The notes beneath the pieces are model-generated. The model had not been told where the DNA came from and did no database searches. It worked only from the letters and a program-made list of their open reading frames with translations. This document shows positions 5,663 through 12,483 of a stretch of 12,743 bases of DNA, one piece after another; the stretch's first letter is position 1; every line of letters begins with the position of its first letter. The position numbers and the translations under genes were made by a program. Source of the stretch: Anaerolineales bacterium (GTDB taxonomy: Bacteria; Chloroflexota; Anaerolineae; 4572-78; J111); the NCBI GenBank assembly GCA_020634935.1, contig JACKAT010000087.1, positions 1-12,743 of the forward strand, given 5' to 3'.

Positions 5663-7294
5663 ATGTCAACGTTCGATGTACTCATTCAAGGGGCCAGAGT
5701 TGTCGATGGAACCGGCAATCCCTGGTTCTACGGCGATGTCGCCCTGGCCGGCGATACTATCGCCGCCATTACGCCCGCCGGTCAAATCGATCCGGGCCGG
5801 GCGGCGGAACGGGTCGATGCCGCCGGACGGGTGGTCTGCCCCGGCTTCATCGATATCCTCAGCCACTCCATCTTGCCGCTGATGATCGATGGGCGCAGTC
5901 TGTCCAAAATTACGCAGGGCGTGACCACCGAAATTATGGGCGAAGGTTGGACGCCGGCCCCGTTCGGCGGCAACATCGATGACCTGCCCAAACATCCCTT
6001 CCTAACGCTGATTCCCGATTGGGCCGCCAAAATGAAAGGCTGGACCGCCTTCCGGCAGTGGCTCGAAGCGATGATCGATCACAGCGTCTCGCCCAACATC
6101 GGTTCCTTTTTAGGCGGGGGCACGCTGCGCGAATACGGCAAAGGGATGGCGTTGGGACCGGCCACAGCGGATGAGTTGGCCGTGATGCGTCAGGTCATGC
6201 GGGAAGCAATGGCGGCGGGGGCGTTTGGTATCTCTCACGCCTTGATCTATCCTCCCAGCGCGTTTATCGCTATCGACGAACTGGTGGACATCTGCCGGGT
6301 GGTGGGCGAGTTCGGTGGATTGTACATCACCCACATCCGCTCGGAGGCGGACGGACTTATTGAAGGCATCCAAGAAGCGATTGAAATAGGCCGGCGGGCC
6401 AACGTGCCGGTCGAGATTTATCATCTGAAGGCCGCCGGCAAGCGCAATTGGCCCAAAATGGCCCAGGTTATCGAAATTATTAACGCGGCTCGGGCCGAAG
6501 GCATCGATGTAACGGCCGATATGTATCCCTACCCCGCCGCCGGCACCGCCCTGGCCTCGATTTTGCCGCCGTGGGCCGAGGCGGACGGCCGCTTCTTCGA
6601 CAATCTACGCGATCCTGAGATGCGGGCCAAAATTCGAGCCGAGGCGTTGAACCCGTCCGGCGATTGGGAAGCGCTGGCCGATTTGTGCGGCCCGGACGGG
6701 GTGATGCCGGTCGGCTTTCAGCAGCCGGAAAACCGGGCCTACGCTGGCCAACGGCTGTCGGAGATTGCGGCGCTGCGCGGGCAGGAATGGATCGATGCGG
6801 CCTTTGATCTGTTTCTGTCGGAAGAGCAGCCGATTGATACCATCTATTTCATGATGGACGAGGAAAATCTCAAACGGCAGTTGCAACTGCCCTGGTTGAC
6901 CATCGGCACCGACGCCGGCGGGCTAGACCCAGTCTGGGCCAAACCCATTGGCCCCTACCATCCCCGCGCCTACGGTTCCTATCCTCGCATCTTGGGCAAA
7001 TACGTCCGCGATGAAAAGGTGCTGCCGCTGGAAGACGCCATTCGCAAGATGAGCGGCGCGGTCGCCCAGCGGCTCGGTCTGTTCGACCGGGGCCTGCTGC
7101 GCCCCGGTTTTTTGGCCGATGTGGTCATCTTTGATCCCGCCACGATTGGCGATCTCGCCACGTTTGAAGAACCGCATCAACTGTCCGTTGGCATCCACGA
7201 CGTGTGGGTCAACGGGACGCGAGTGCTGCAAGCCGGTCGCCACACCGGCGCCAAACCCGGCCGCATCGTCGATGGGCCGGGCCGGCGGGGGTAG
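5663..7294 (+). CDS. Amidohydrolase of the N-acyl-D-amino-acid deacylase group
   Basis: This 543-residue cytosolic metal-dependent hydrolase resembles D-aminoacylase and related enzymes, which remove acyl groups from N-acyl-D-amino acids. An N-terminal beta-sandwich strip (FDVLIQGARVVDGTGNPW) is followed by the TIM barrel and a C-terminal strip (LRPGFLADVVIFDP, about 479-492). Barrel landmarks are PGFID (60-64), QGVTTEIMGE (85-94), THIRSE with H224, IYHLKAAGKRNW with H254, and TIGTDAG with catalytic D417. Two differences stand out: the usual HxH after FID is L66-S-H68, so the first metal His is missing, and the NCG motif that supplies the metal-binding Cys in D-aminoacylase is replaced by GEG, with E94 nearby. 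The enzyme may use another metal arrangement or another substrate. ATG at 5663 has GAAGGA eight bases upstream. It forms its own transcription unit; D-amino acid release fits cell-wall or peptide scavenging. Confidence 0.85.
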   Translation: MSTFDVLIQGARVVDGTGNPWFYGDVALAGDTIAAITPAGQIDPGRAAERVDAAGRVVCPGFIDILSHSILPLMIDGRSLSKITQGVTTEIMGEGWTPAPFGGNIDDLPKHPFLTLIPDWAAKMKGWTAFRQWLEAMIDHSVSPNIGSFLGGGTLREYGKGMALGPATADELAVMRQVMREAMAAGAFGISHALIYPPSAFIAIDELVDICRVVGEFGGLYITHIRSEADGLIEGIQEAIEIGRRANVPVEIYHLKAAGKRNWPKMAQVIEIINAARAEGIDVTADMYPYPAAGTALASILPPWAEADGRFFDNLRDPEMRAKIRAEALNPSGDWEALADLCGPDGVMPVGFQQPENRAYAGQRLSEIAALRGQEWIDAAFDLFLSEEQPIDTIYFMMDEENLKRQLQLPWLTIGTDAGGLDPVWAKPIGPYHPRAYGSYPRILGKYVRDEKVLPLEDAIRKMSGAVAQRLGLFDRGLLRPGFLADVVIFDPATIGDLATFEEPHQLSVGIHDVWVNGTRVLQAGRHTGAKPGRIVDGPGRRG

Positions 7295-7296
7295 GT

Positions 7297-7341
7297 GAGT
7301 TTATAGAGTTAGTGGAGTTCATAGAGTTTATGGAGTTTATG
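7297..7341. repeat. Five tandem copies of a 9-base unit plus small hairpin
   Basis: Five consecutive 9-base units of the form GAGTTTATA/G (7297, 7306, 7315, 7324, 7333) fill the 55-base gap between two convergent genes. The last unit and following bases form GGAGTT-TATG-AACTCC (7332-7347), a 6-base stem with a 4-base loop. The gap contains no T-run, so termination here is uncertain. Because 9 is a multiple of 3, the frame stays open through the repeat, which explains a spurious reading frame across it. Confidence 0.85.
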
Positions 7342-7349
7342 AACTCCAA

Positions 7350-9275
7350 TCACTGGCAGGTCCAGACCTGCGGCCCTTCTTCTTCAAAGTTGGAACTTAC
7401 CAGCACGAGATCAAAGATGTCAACAATGCCATCCAGGTTGATATCGGCGGTGAGGTTGGTGCCACTTTGGCCAAACTCAATTCCCACGGCTGTGGCATCA
7501 ATGATATTTACTGCGTCGTCACCGGTAATATCACCACTCAACAGCGTCACGGCCGCTAAGCCGGTCTCCGGCGCGGTGACAGACGGATTGTCACAGGTAG
7601 CAGATAGATAACCAACCATCTCCGCCCTAATTGAGATCGACGTGTCGATGGGGACGTCGCTGAGTGTGAAGTTTCCATTGGCGTCAGTTGTCGTGCTGGT
7701 CAGCACGGTAGAGAATCCTTCTTCAGTGACAACCAATGTCGTTCCGGCCAACTTGTTACTATCGCGTCCGGTTAAAAGCACTTGGCCAAAGACGATGGCG
7801 GTGTTCGGCTCGATGGTTGGACCAGGCGTAGGTTGATCGGTCGGTTTGGGCGTAGGCTGGATAGTGGGACTGGGTGTAGGTTGGTTGGTGGGTTTTGGCG
7901 TTGGTTCCCCGGTGGGGACGGATGTGGGTTCATCGGTGGGTATGGGAAAGGTATCGCCCGTAATTGTCAGCGTGTGGTTTTTAGTCACTGCTTCCAGCCG
8001 GTTCGCATATGGGTCGCTGAGCTTTTCATCGGCAAATAGAAACGTAGCTGTACCGGGTATATTGCTAGCTTGAACATCGAAAGTAGCCAGCGTAACGTTA
8101 TCAATTAGACCAGGCTGTTGTCCGGTTCGGCTGGCGACCATACTGATTTTGCCGGTAATCGTATCAACCTGGCTGCGTAAAACGTAGGATAGATCCGGGT
8201 TAATTTTTAAATTACGAATGGTGACCAGGCTTGGATCGAAACTTAATTCCAATTGGCTGCCGTAGATACCGTCCATCCCTACCCCTCGCGCTTCGATGCT
8301 CGCTTTGACGGTTTCGCCCACGCCAATCGAGTCCGGCATGTTGGCTACCAATTGTATCGCGCCGACACTGGCGTCGGGCGTTGGGGTGGCGTGAGGGGTT
8401 GAGGTCGGAACCAGCGTAGCCGTTGGCAGCGGGCTATTGTCTTGATCGGGATTGACTTCCGCAAAACTATTCCCTTTGCGATATGAGTCGTGGTAGATCA
8501 CCATCGTGCCCGTATTGTTGAGAGAGCGATAAACACCCATCTTAAAGTACGGCCCTCTAGTATCGTTATAGCCAATCGGTCCGTTGTAATCGACCACTCG
8601 CTGCCCATCGATCCAGGCTTGAACATAGCCATCACTCTCATAGGACCATTTCATATTGAAAATAAAGTCATGCCATGTTCCCTTTTTAGCAAATTCGTCA
8701 TCATTATATAAGAGGACGCTGGTCCCAGAGTCTGAAGTTTGAATTTCTTCTTTGCTGTAAGCGCCGAGAATCTTGAATTTCTTATTACGATATTCAAGTC
8801 TTAGGACCGGGCTTCTACTTATCTCACCCTGGTCCTTATCCGGAGACCCGTGCCATTGAGAAATAATGGTAAAACCACTATCTTGATCTGGCCATTCCTC
8901 AGGAATATAAATGCTGAAGCCGTACCAGTAATCCTGACCAAGGGTATCTCGGTCACTTGACCGATGTATTTCTGAACGACTGGCCGAAAAGTATCTATCG
9001 TCATCGCGGACTTCAAATCGAACCGCGTGGTGTCCGCTACGGACAGGAGAGGTTACAATGCGCTGAGAATGCGCGCAACATTCCTCTTGCATCCATCCCA
9101 AAAAATCACCTGTTTCAAAATCAAACTCTACTAACTCATTATTATCGGCGAAAGTTATAGGAATTGTTGATGAATTTAACGTCACTATGAATGCCGTAAA
9201 GACAATTAGAAAAAGAAAACAACATCGTAGAGGAGAATTCATTCGTCTATTGGCAATTTGAAGAAAGGGTTTCAT
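7350..9275 (-). CDS. Exported polysaccharide lyase with cohesin and dockerin modules
   Basis: This 641-residue modular secreted protein has a signal peptide with a hydrophobic core at about 17-33 and likely cleavage after ITFA (residue 43). Residues 48-275 resemble the heparin-lyase-I-type jelly-roll polysaccharide lyases, with SASRSEIHR (98-105), DYWYGFSIYIPEEWP (115-129), ISQWHGSPD (138-146) and GPYFKMGVYR (241-250). A Thr/Pro linker (280-303) leads to a cohesin-like beta-sandwich (305-440; VGETVKASIEARG, LELSFDPSLV, LATFDVQA). A second Pro/Thr linker (444-490) leads to a carboxypeptidase-regulatory-like fold (493-578; GQVLLTGRDS, TDANGNFTLSDV) and a dockerin with two calcium loops, DITGDDAVNIID (582-593) and DINLDGIVDIFD (611-622). 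It would cleave a uronate-containing polysaccharide outside the cell. The ATG has AAAGG seven to eight bases upstream. The catalytic half is clearly AT-richer than flanking genes, suggesting acquired DNA. Exact substrate unknown. Confidence 0.88.
   Translation of the reverse strand: MKPFLQIANRRMNSPLRCCFLFLIVFTAFIVTLNSSTIPITFADNNELVEFDFETGDFLGWMQEECCAHSQRIVTSPVRSGHHAVRFEVRDDDRYFSASRSEIHRSSDRDTLGQDYWYGFSIYIPEEWPDQDSGFTIISQWHGSPDKDQGEISRSPVLRLEYRNKKFKILGAYSKEEIQTSDSGTSVLLYNDDEFAKKGTWHDFIFNMKWSYESDGYVQAWIDGQRVVDYNGPIGYNDTRGPYFKMGVYRSLNNTGTMVIYHDSYRKGNSFAEVNPDQDNSPLPTATLVPTSTPHATPTPDASVGAIQLVANMPDSIGVGETVKASIEARGVGMDGIYGSQLELSFDPSLVTIRNLKINPDLSYVLRSQVDTITGKISMVASRTGQQPGLIDNVTLATFDVQASNIPGTATFLFADEKLSDPYANRLEAVTKNHTLTITGDTFPIPTDEPTSVPTGEPTPKPTNQPTPSPTIQPTPKPTDQPTPGPTIEPNTAIVFGQVLLTGRDSNKLAGTTLVVTEEGFSTVLTSTTTDANGNFTLSDVPIDTSISIRAEMVGYLSATCDNPSVTAPETGLAAVTLLSGDITGDDAVNIIDATAVGIEFGQSGTNLTADINLDGIVDIFDLVLVSSNFEEEGPQVWTCQ
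7806..7943 (-). repeat. Pro/Thr linker-coding repeat (8-residue period)
   Basis: Inside the lyase gene, residues 445-490 consist of about five imperfect 8-residue units of the type PTxQPTPx (for example PTNQPTPS, PTIQPTPK, PTDQPTPG), a 24-base period in the DNA. Such linkers are flexible, often glycosylated spacers between modules of exported enzymes. The repeat is prone to copy-number change and to assembly collapse. Confidence 0.85.
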
Positions 9276-9329
9276 ATCGTTACCTTTATATAAAGTAAGA
9301 GCCTTTATATGATTTTCTAACTTTTAACC

Positions 9330-9358
9330 AGTATACCCTTCGCTACATCAATTGTGAA
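9330..9358 (-). promoter_or_regulatory. Candidate sigma70 promoter of the lyase gene
   Basis: On the minus strand, TTCACA (plus 9353-9358), a 17-base spacer and TATACT (9330-9335) match the sigma70 consensus at 5 of 6 positions in each box with ideal spacing. The predicted start near 9323 gives a leader of about 48 bases before the ATG at 9275. Confidence 0.65.
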
Positions 9359-9494
9359 CCGCAAAATGCCCCTGTTTTTCATTGCTATTCATCCCACAAG
9401 CCCGTATTTGAGTCAAGCAGTCCCCGTAGATTATACGCGGTCGATGCCGCCGGAGGCGACAAAACTTTAGACAGTTACCATGACCAAAATAACA

Positions 9495-9523
9495 TTGATC
9501 ACTCTACTGAAAACGGCTACAAT
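9495..9523 (+). promoter_or_regulatory. Candidate sigma70 promoter of the kinase gene
   Basis: TTGATC (9495-9500), a 17-base spacer and TACAAT (9518-9523) lie about 40 bases before the kinase start, diverging from the lyase promoter. The -10 matches 5 of 6 consensus bases and the -35 matches 4. The 136 bases between the two promoters show no clear operator. Confidence 0.55.
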
Positions 9524-9563
9524 TAAATGGTAATGCCATAGCCTTATTTAAGGAGAGAGACCA

Positions 9564-10637
9564 TTGACCAACCTTGTCGGACAAACCGTTGGACAGTACC
9601 AGATTGTGGAGCGATTGGGCCGGGGTGGTATGGCCGATGTTTACAAGGCCTTTCATCAAGGGTTAGCCGTCCATCGCGCCCTAAAAGTTATCCGGCCTGA
9701 ATTTGTGACCGAAAGCGGCTTCAAGGAACGCTTTCAACGCGAGGCGCAAGCCGTGGCCGGGCTGCGCCACCCTAATATCGTCCAGATGCACGATTTTGGC
9801 ATCCAAGACAACCTCTACTACATGGTGATGGAGTATATCGAAGGCCGCGATTTAAAAGAACTGCTGCAGCAGCGCGGCCAGATGCGCCCCTTTAGCGACG
9901 TTGTCCCCATCATCGATCAGGTCGCCTCGGCGTTGAATTATGCCCATCAGCGCGGTGTGGTTCACCGCGATATCAAGCCCGGTAATATCATGCTCACGCC
10001 CGAAGGCCACGCCATTCTAACCGATTTCGGTATCGCCAAGATGGTGGCCGGGCAGGAGAGCATGACGCAGACCGGCGTTGGCATCGGTACGCCGGCTTAT
10101 ATGGCTCCCGAACAGGCCCGAGGATTGCCCGATGTTGGCCCTGCCGCCGATATTTACTCGCTGGGTATTGTGCTCTATGAAATGCTGACCGGCCGAGTTC
10201 CCTATAGCGCCGACACGCCGCTGGTCGTGATGTTTAAAGTCGTTAATGATCCGATGCCGCCGCCTCGCGATTTCAGCCTCGATATTCCCGATGTACTGCA
10301 AGGTGTGGTCCTCAAAGCCACGGCCAAAGATCCCGTGCAGCGCTATGGGTCCGCTGCCGCGCTGGCCGATAGTCTGAAGCGAAGTTTAGCCGGCCAACCT
10401 GTTGAAGCCGTCCCGCCATCGCCGCCGCCCCAAACTATCAAAGCGGAATTACCCCCGGAACCCAAGCGCCGACGTAAGACGCCCTGGCTGGCTGGTATCG
10501 GCGGGGTGGCGCTATTGTGTATAGTGGCTTTGGCGACAGCGGGGGTGGCCGCCTACTTTTGGAGCCGCCCGGCTCCGGCGTTGGCTGCTTGGCAGTTTGT
10601 CGTCGATGCCTCTTCCGGCATGGGGGGAGACGATTGA
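9564..10637 (+). CDS. Transmembrane Ser/Thr protein kinase (PknB-type), interrupted by frameshift
   Basis: This is a Hanks-type kinase of the bacterial PknB group. Visible landmarks are the Gly-rich loop LGRGGMADVY (18-27), ATP lysine K41 in ALKVI, catalytic loop HRDIKPGN (134-141; D136, N141), DFG (154-156), an activation segment with several Ser/Thr, and APE (181-183). A Pro-rich juxtamembrane stretch (283-300) and KRRRK precede a membrane helix at about 308-332, placing the kinase inside and the rest outside. After the helix the frame enters a VWA domain (WQFVVDASSGM) and stops at TGA four codons after a G6 run (10622-10627); the VWA domain continues in the next frame. The start is TTG at 9564, supported by AAGGAG (9550-9555) eight bases upstream and by the canonical N-terminal sequence. 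The kinase domain is complete, so a truncated membrane kinase could still work, but the original gene likely ran to 12271. Confidence 0.9.
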   Translation: MTNLVGQTVGQYQIVERLGRGGMADVYKAFHQGLAVHRALKVIRPEFVTESGFKERFQREAQAVAGLRHPNIVQMHDFGIQDNLYYMVMEYIEGRDLKELLQQRGQMRPFSDVVPIIDQVASALNYAHQRGVVHRDIKPGNIMLTPEGHAILTDFGIAKMVAGQESMTQTGVGIGTPAYMAPEQARGLPDVGPAADIYSLGIVLYEMLTGRVPYSADTPLVVMFKVVNDPMPPPRDFSLDIPDVLQGVVLKATAKDPVQRYGSAAALADSLKRSLAGQPVEAVPPSPPPQTIKAELPPEPKRRRKTPWLAGIGGVALLCIVALATAGVAAYFWSRPAPALAAWQFVVDASSGMGGDD

Positions 10638-11697
10638 CGGCCAGTCTAAAATGGAGATTGCCCGCGCCGTGCTGAGTGAGGAACTTGATATCTTGCCGGA
10701 GAATGTCGACGCCGGGCTGCGTATTTTTGGCGGCGAACTGTCGGAATCGACCGCCTGTGAGGATACAACTGTGTTGGTTGAACCGGCCACTGGCCGGCGG
10801 GCCGAATTGGTCAATGCTTTGGTCGATGTCAACCCCAGTGGCGACGTCCCATTGACCGAAGCCATCGTCCGGGCCATCGGTGACTTTGATCCAAGTCAGG
10901 ATATCAAGAAAACGCTGATCATCATCACGGCCGGACTGGATACGTGCGAGGAGGACGCCATTGGTCAGCTTGAGACGCTTAGTCGCCGCCTGGGAATCGA
11001 GTTCGACTTGCAACTTATCGGCCTGGGCGTCGCCGACCCCGGCGAGCAGGAGCAGCTTCGTGAAATCGCCGATGCCGCCGGCGGCGATTATCACAACGCC
11101 CAAAGCAAAGGCGATATCATCCGCGTAGTCGAGCGAGAGGTTTCCCTGCTGTTGGGAACACCGGTCGCGGCTGCGACCACTACACCGACGCCCATTTCCA
11201 CCGCGACACCCCCCTCTGTAACCGAACCATCGCCCGCGCCGGCCGAAGCCGTCGATTTTCCGGCAGACAACGTGAGCGACAACCCTGGCCGCTCGGTCCG
11301 AGGCCGGTTGGCTTTTGATGACGCCGGCAACCTGCACGTGGTCTGGCATGACAACACCATTAACGTGACTGCCGGCGAGAACGGCGATGACCTACTGCAT
11401 CGGATGCGTACGCCGGACGGCGTCTGGTCTGAAATCACCAACCTGACCGATAATTTCGACAGCGTGTCGATCAAACCGCCGGAACTAATTAGCCGACCGG
11501 ACGGCACGTTGTGTGTTTTCTGGCACGGGGTGCCCAATTCCCACCAGCCCGGCACTCTTGGGCTGTACCAACGTTGTTACATCGGCGGCGGAACAGATAA
11601 GAGATCTGGCCCTTACTGCCACTTACGACCCGGCTTTCGCTCCCGACGGTACGCTCTACACCGCCTACGACGTCCCGTCTTCGACCGTTCGGTTTGA
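10597..11697 (+). CDS. VWA domain and first propeller blades (middle part of frameshifted kinase gene)
   Basis: Genuine coding sequence in this frame runs from about 10625 to about 11590; the TTG at 10597 and the stop at 11697 are chance ends. It continues the kinase protein outside the membrane. Residues 11-187 complete the von Willebrand A domain (DGQSKMEIARAVL, VDAGLRIFGG, LIIITAGLDTC, FDLQLIGLG). The metal site looks degraded: the MIDAS Thr position is Val (GDVPL, V84) and the usual Asp after the central strand is Ala (TAGLDTC, A112). A Thr/Pro-rich linker (188-219) follows, then about two blades of a beta-propeller (RLAFDDAGNLHVVWHD, DGVWSEITNLT, LISRPDGTLCVFWHG). No ribosome binding site precedes any start here, so it is unlikely to be made on its own. 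Confidence 0.75.
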   Translation: MSSMPLPAWGETIDGQSKMEIARAVLSEELDILPENVDAGLRIFGGELSESTACEDTTVLVEPATGRRAELVNALVDVNPSGDVPLTEAIVRAIGDFDPSQDIKKTLIIITAGLDTCEEDAIGQLETLSRRLGIEFDLQLIGLGVADPGEQEQLREIADAAGGDYHNAQSKGDIIRVVEREVSLLLGTPVAAATTTPTPISTATPPSVTEPSPAPAEAVDFPADNVSDNPGRSVRGRLAFDDAGNLHVVWHDNTINVTAGENGDDLLHRMRTPDGVWSEITNLTDNFDSVSIKPPELISRPDGTLCVFWHGVPNSHQPGTLGLYQRCYIGGGTDKRSGPYCHLRPGFRSRRYALHRLRRPVFDRSV

Positions 11698-12271
11698 AGA
11701 CGTTGACCTATCGGACGGCTTCAAGGCGATTCAGTATCCCGATCTGGCCATTGATACGGCAGGCAACTATCACGTGGTCTGGACTCGTCAGGGCGATCCC
11801 TTTACCATCGAGTATCGCTTTTCCAATGACGGCGTGACCTGGATCGAGCCGGAGCGCCTCTCGGTTGGCGACAAAACCGTCGGTAACGCCCAAATTGAGG
11901 CCGATAGGTTGGGCAATGTTCACCTGACCTGGACCGAATTTGGCGGCCTGTTGTACTATCGCCGCTGGACGCCGGATGGCGGCTGGAGTGAACCGGTCGA
12001 TGTATCGTTGAATGAAACTGACAGCGCCTTCTATCGTATGACTGTCAATGATGAAGGACTGGCCCATGTTATCTTTAATTGGGCGGAGATGTTCTACGTA
12101 GCTCAACAAACCGACGGCAGATGGAGCGCGCCGGTCCAACTTACCCATCGTGAAATCGGCGATCCGGAAATGGTCAATCCGGATGTGGCGGTTGATGCCG
12201 CCGGCGTCCCCCATTTTGTCTGGACCGTGCAAGACGATACTGAGGATATTTACTACTCCACGTTGGAGTAG
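11513..12271 (+). CDS. Beta-propeller C-terminal part of the frameshifted kinase gene
   Basis: Homologous sequence in this frame starts near 11585 (AEQIRDLALTATYD); the GTG at 11513 is only the first possible start and has no ribosome binding site. The rest consists of repeats of about 45 residues with the pattern PDLAIDTAGNYHVVW ... DGVTWIEPERLS, seen at least four more times (NAQIEADRLGNVHLTW, YRMTVNDEGLAHVIF, NPDVAVDAAGVPHFVW). With the two blades in the preceding frame this gives about seven, the usual number for a closed propeller of the sialidase/BNR or NHL kind. It would be an outside ligand-sensing domain, comparable with the propeller of mycobacterial PknD. The protein ends at DIYYSTLE just before TAG at 12269. 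No catalytic sialidase motif is apparent. Confidence 0.75.
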   Translation: MFSGTGCPIPTSPALLGCTNVVTSAAEQIRDLALTATYDPAFAPDGTLYTAYDVPSSTVRFEDVDLSDGFKAIQYPDLAIDTAGNYHVVWTRQGDPFTIEYRFSNDGVTWIEPERLSVGDKTVGNAQIEADRLGNVHLTWTEFGGLLYYRRWTPDGGWSEPVDVSLNETDSAFYRMTVNDEGLAHVIFNWAEMFYVAQQTDGRWSAPVQLTHREIGDPEMVNPDVAVDAAGVPHFVWTVQDDTEDIYYSTLE

Positions 12272-12313
12272 TGGGTGGCTGGCTGATAAATGGTAATTAG
12301 AGATTGAATAGTG

Positions 12314-12457
12314 GCGTAGGTTGAGGTGAATGGGCCTACGCGGGATGCCCTTGCCTAAGTTGTTGGGTTTCGCCGGAGATACAGGCGACGAAAAAGAGAA
12401 TGAAACCCAACATTATCCCGTTAAAAGCCAAGATTTCTGGCTCAACCCAACCTACGC
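12314..12457. mobile_element. MITE-like element with GCGTAGGTTG terminal inverted repeats
   Basis: Perfect 10-base terminal repeats GCGTAGGTTG (12314-12323) and CAACCTACGC (12448-12457) bound a 144-base segment. A nested pair, TGTTGGGTTT (12361-12370) and AAACCCAACA (12403-12412), surrounds a small CGCC/GGCG stem. The GTAGGTTGGGTT / AACCCAACCTAC wording is a familiar dispersed repeat in cyanobacterial and Chloroflexi-type genomes (from memory). No transposase is present, so it would need one in trans. The right end runs into TTTTT, so it could also help terminate the upstream kinase transcript. No clear target-site duplication was seen. The remainder of the gap 12272-12483 holds only a small GCGGAC/GTCCGC stem at 12472-12494. 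Confidence 0.6.
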
Positions 12458-12483
12458 TTTTTCAAAATTGAGCGGACGGCGGT

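Noticed and set aside
7297..7341. CRISPR or iteron array
   Set aside because: The unit is only 9 bases, with no spacers, no cas or replication gene nearby, and it fills a short gap between convergent genes.
10438..11349. Long minus-strand reading frame opposite the VWA region (303 codons)
   Set aside because: It is opposite a recognisable VWA domain, has no domain sense and shows low-complexity Gly/Arg-rich runs typical of antisense shadows.
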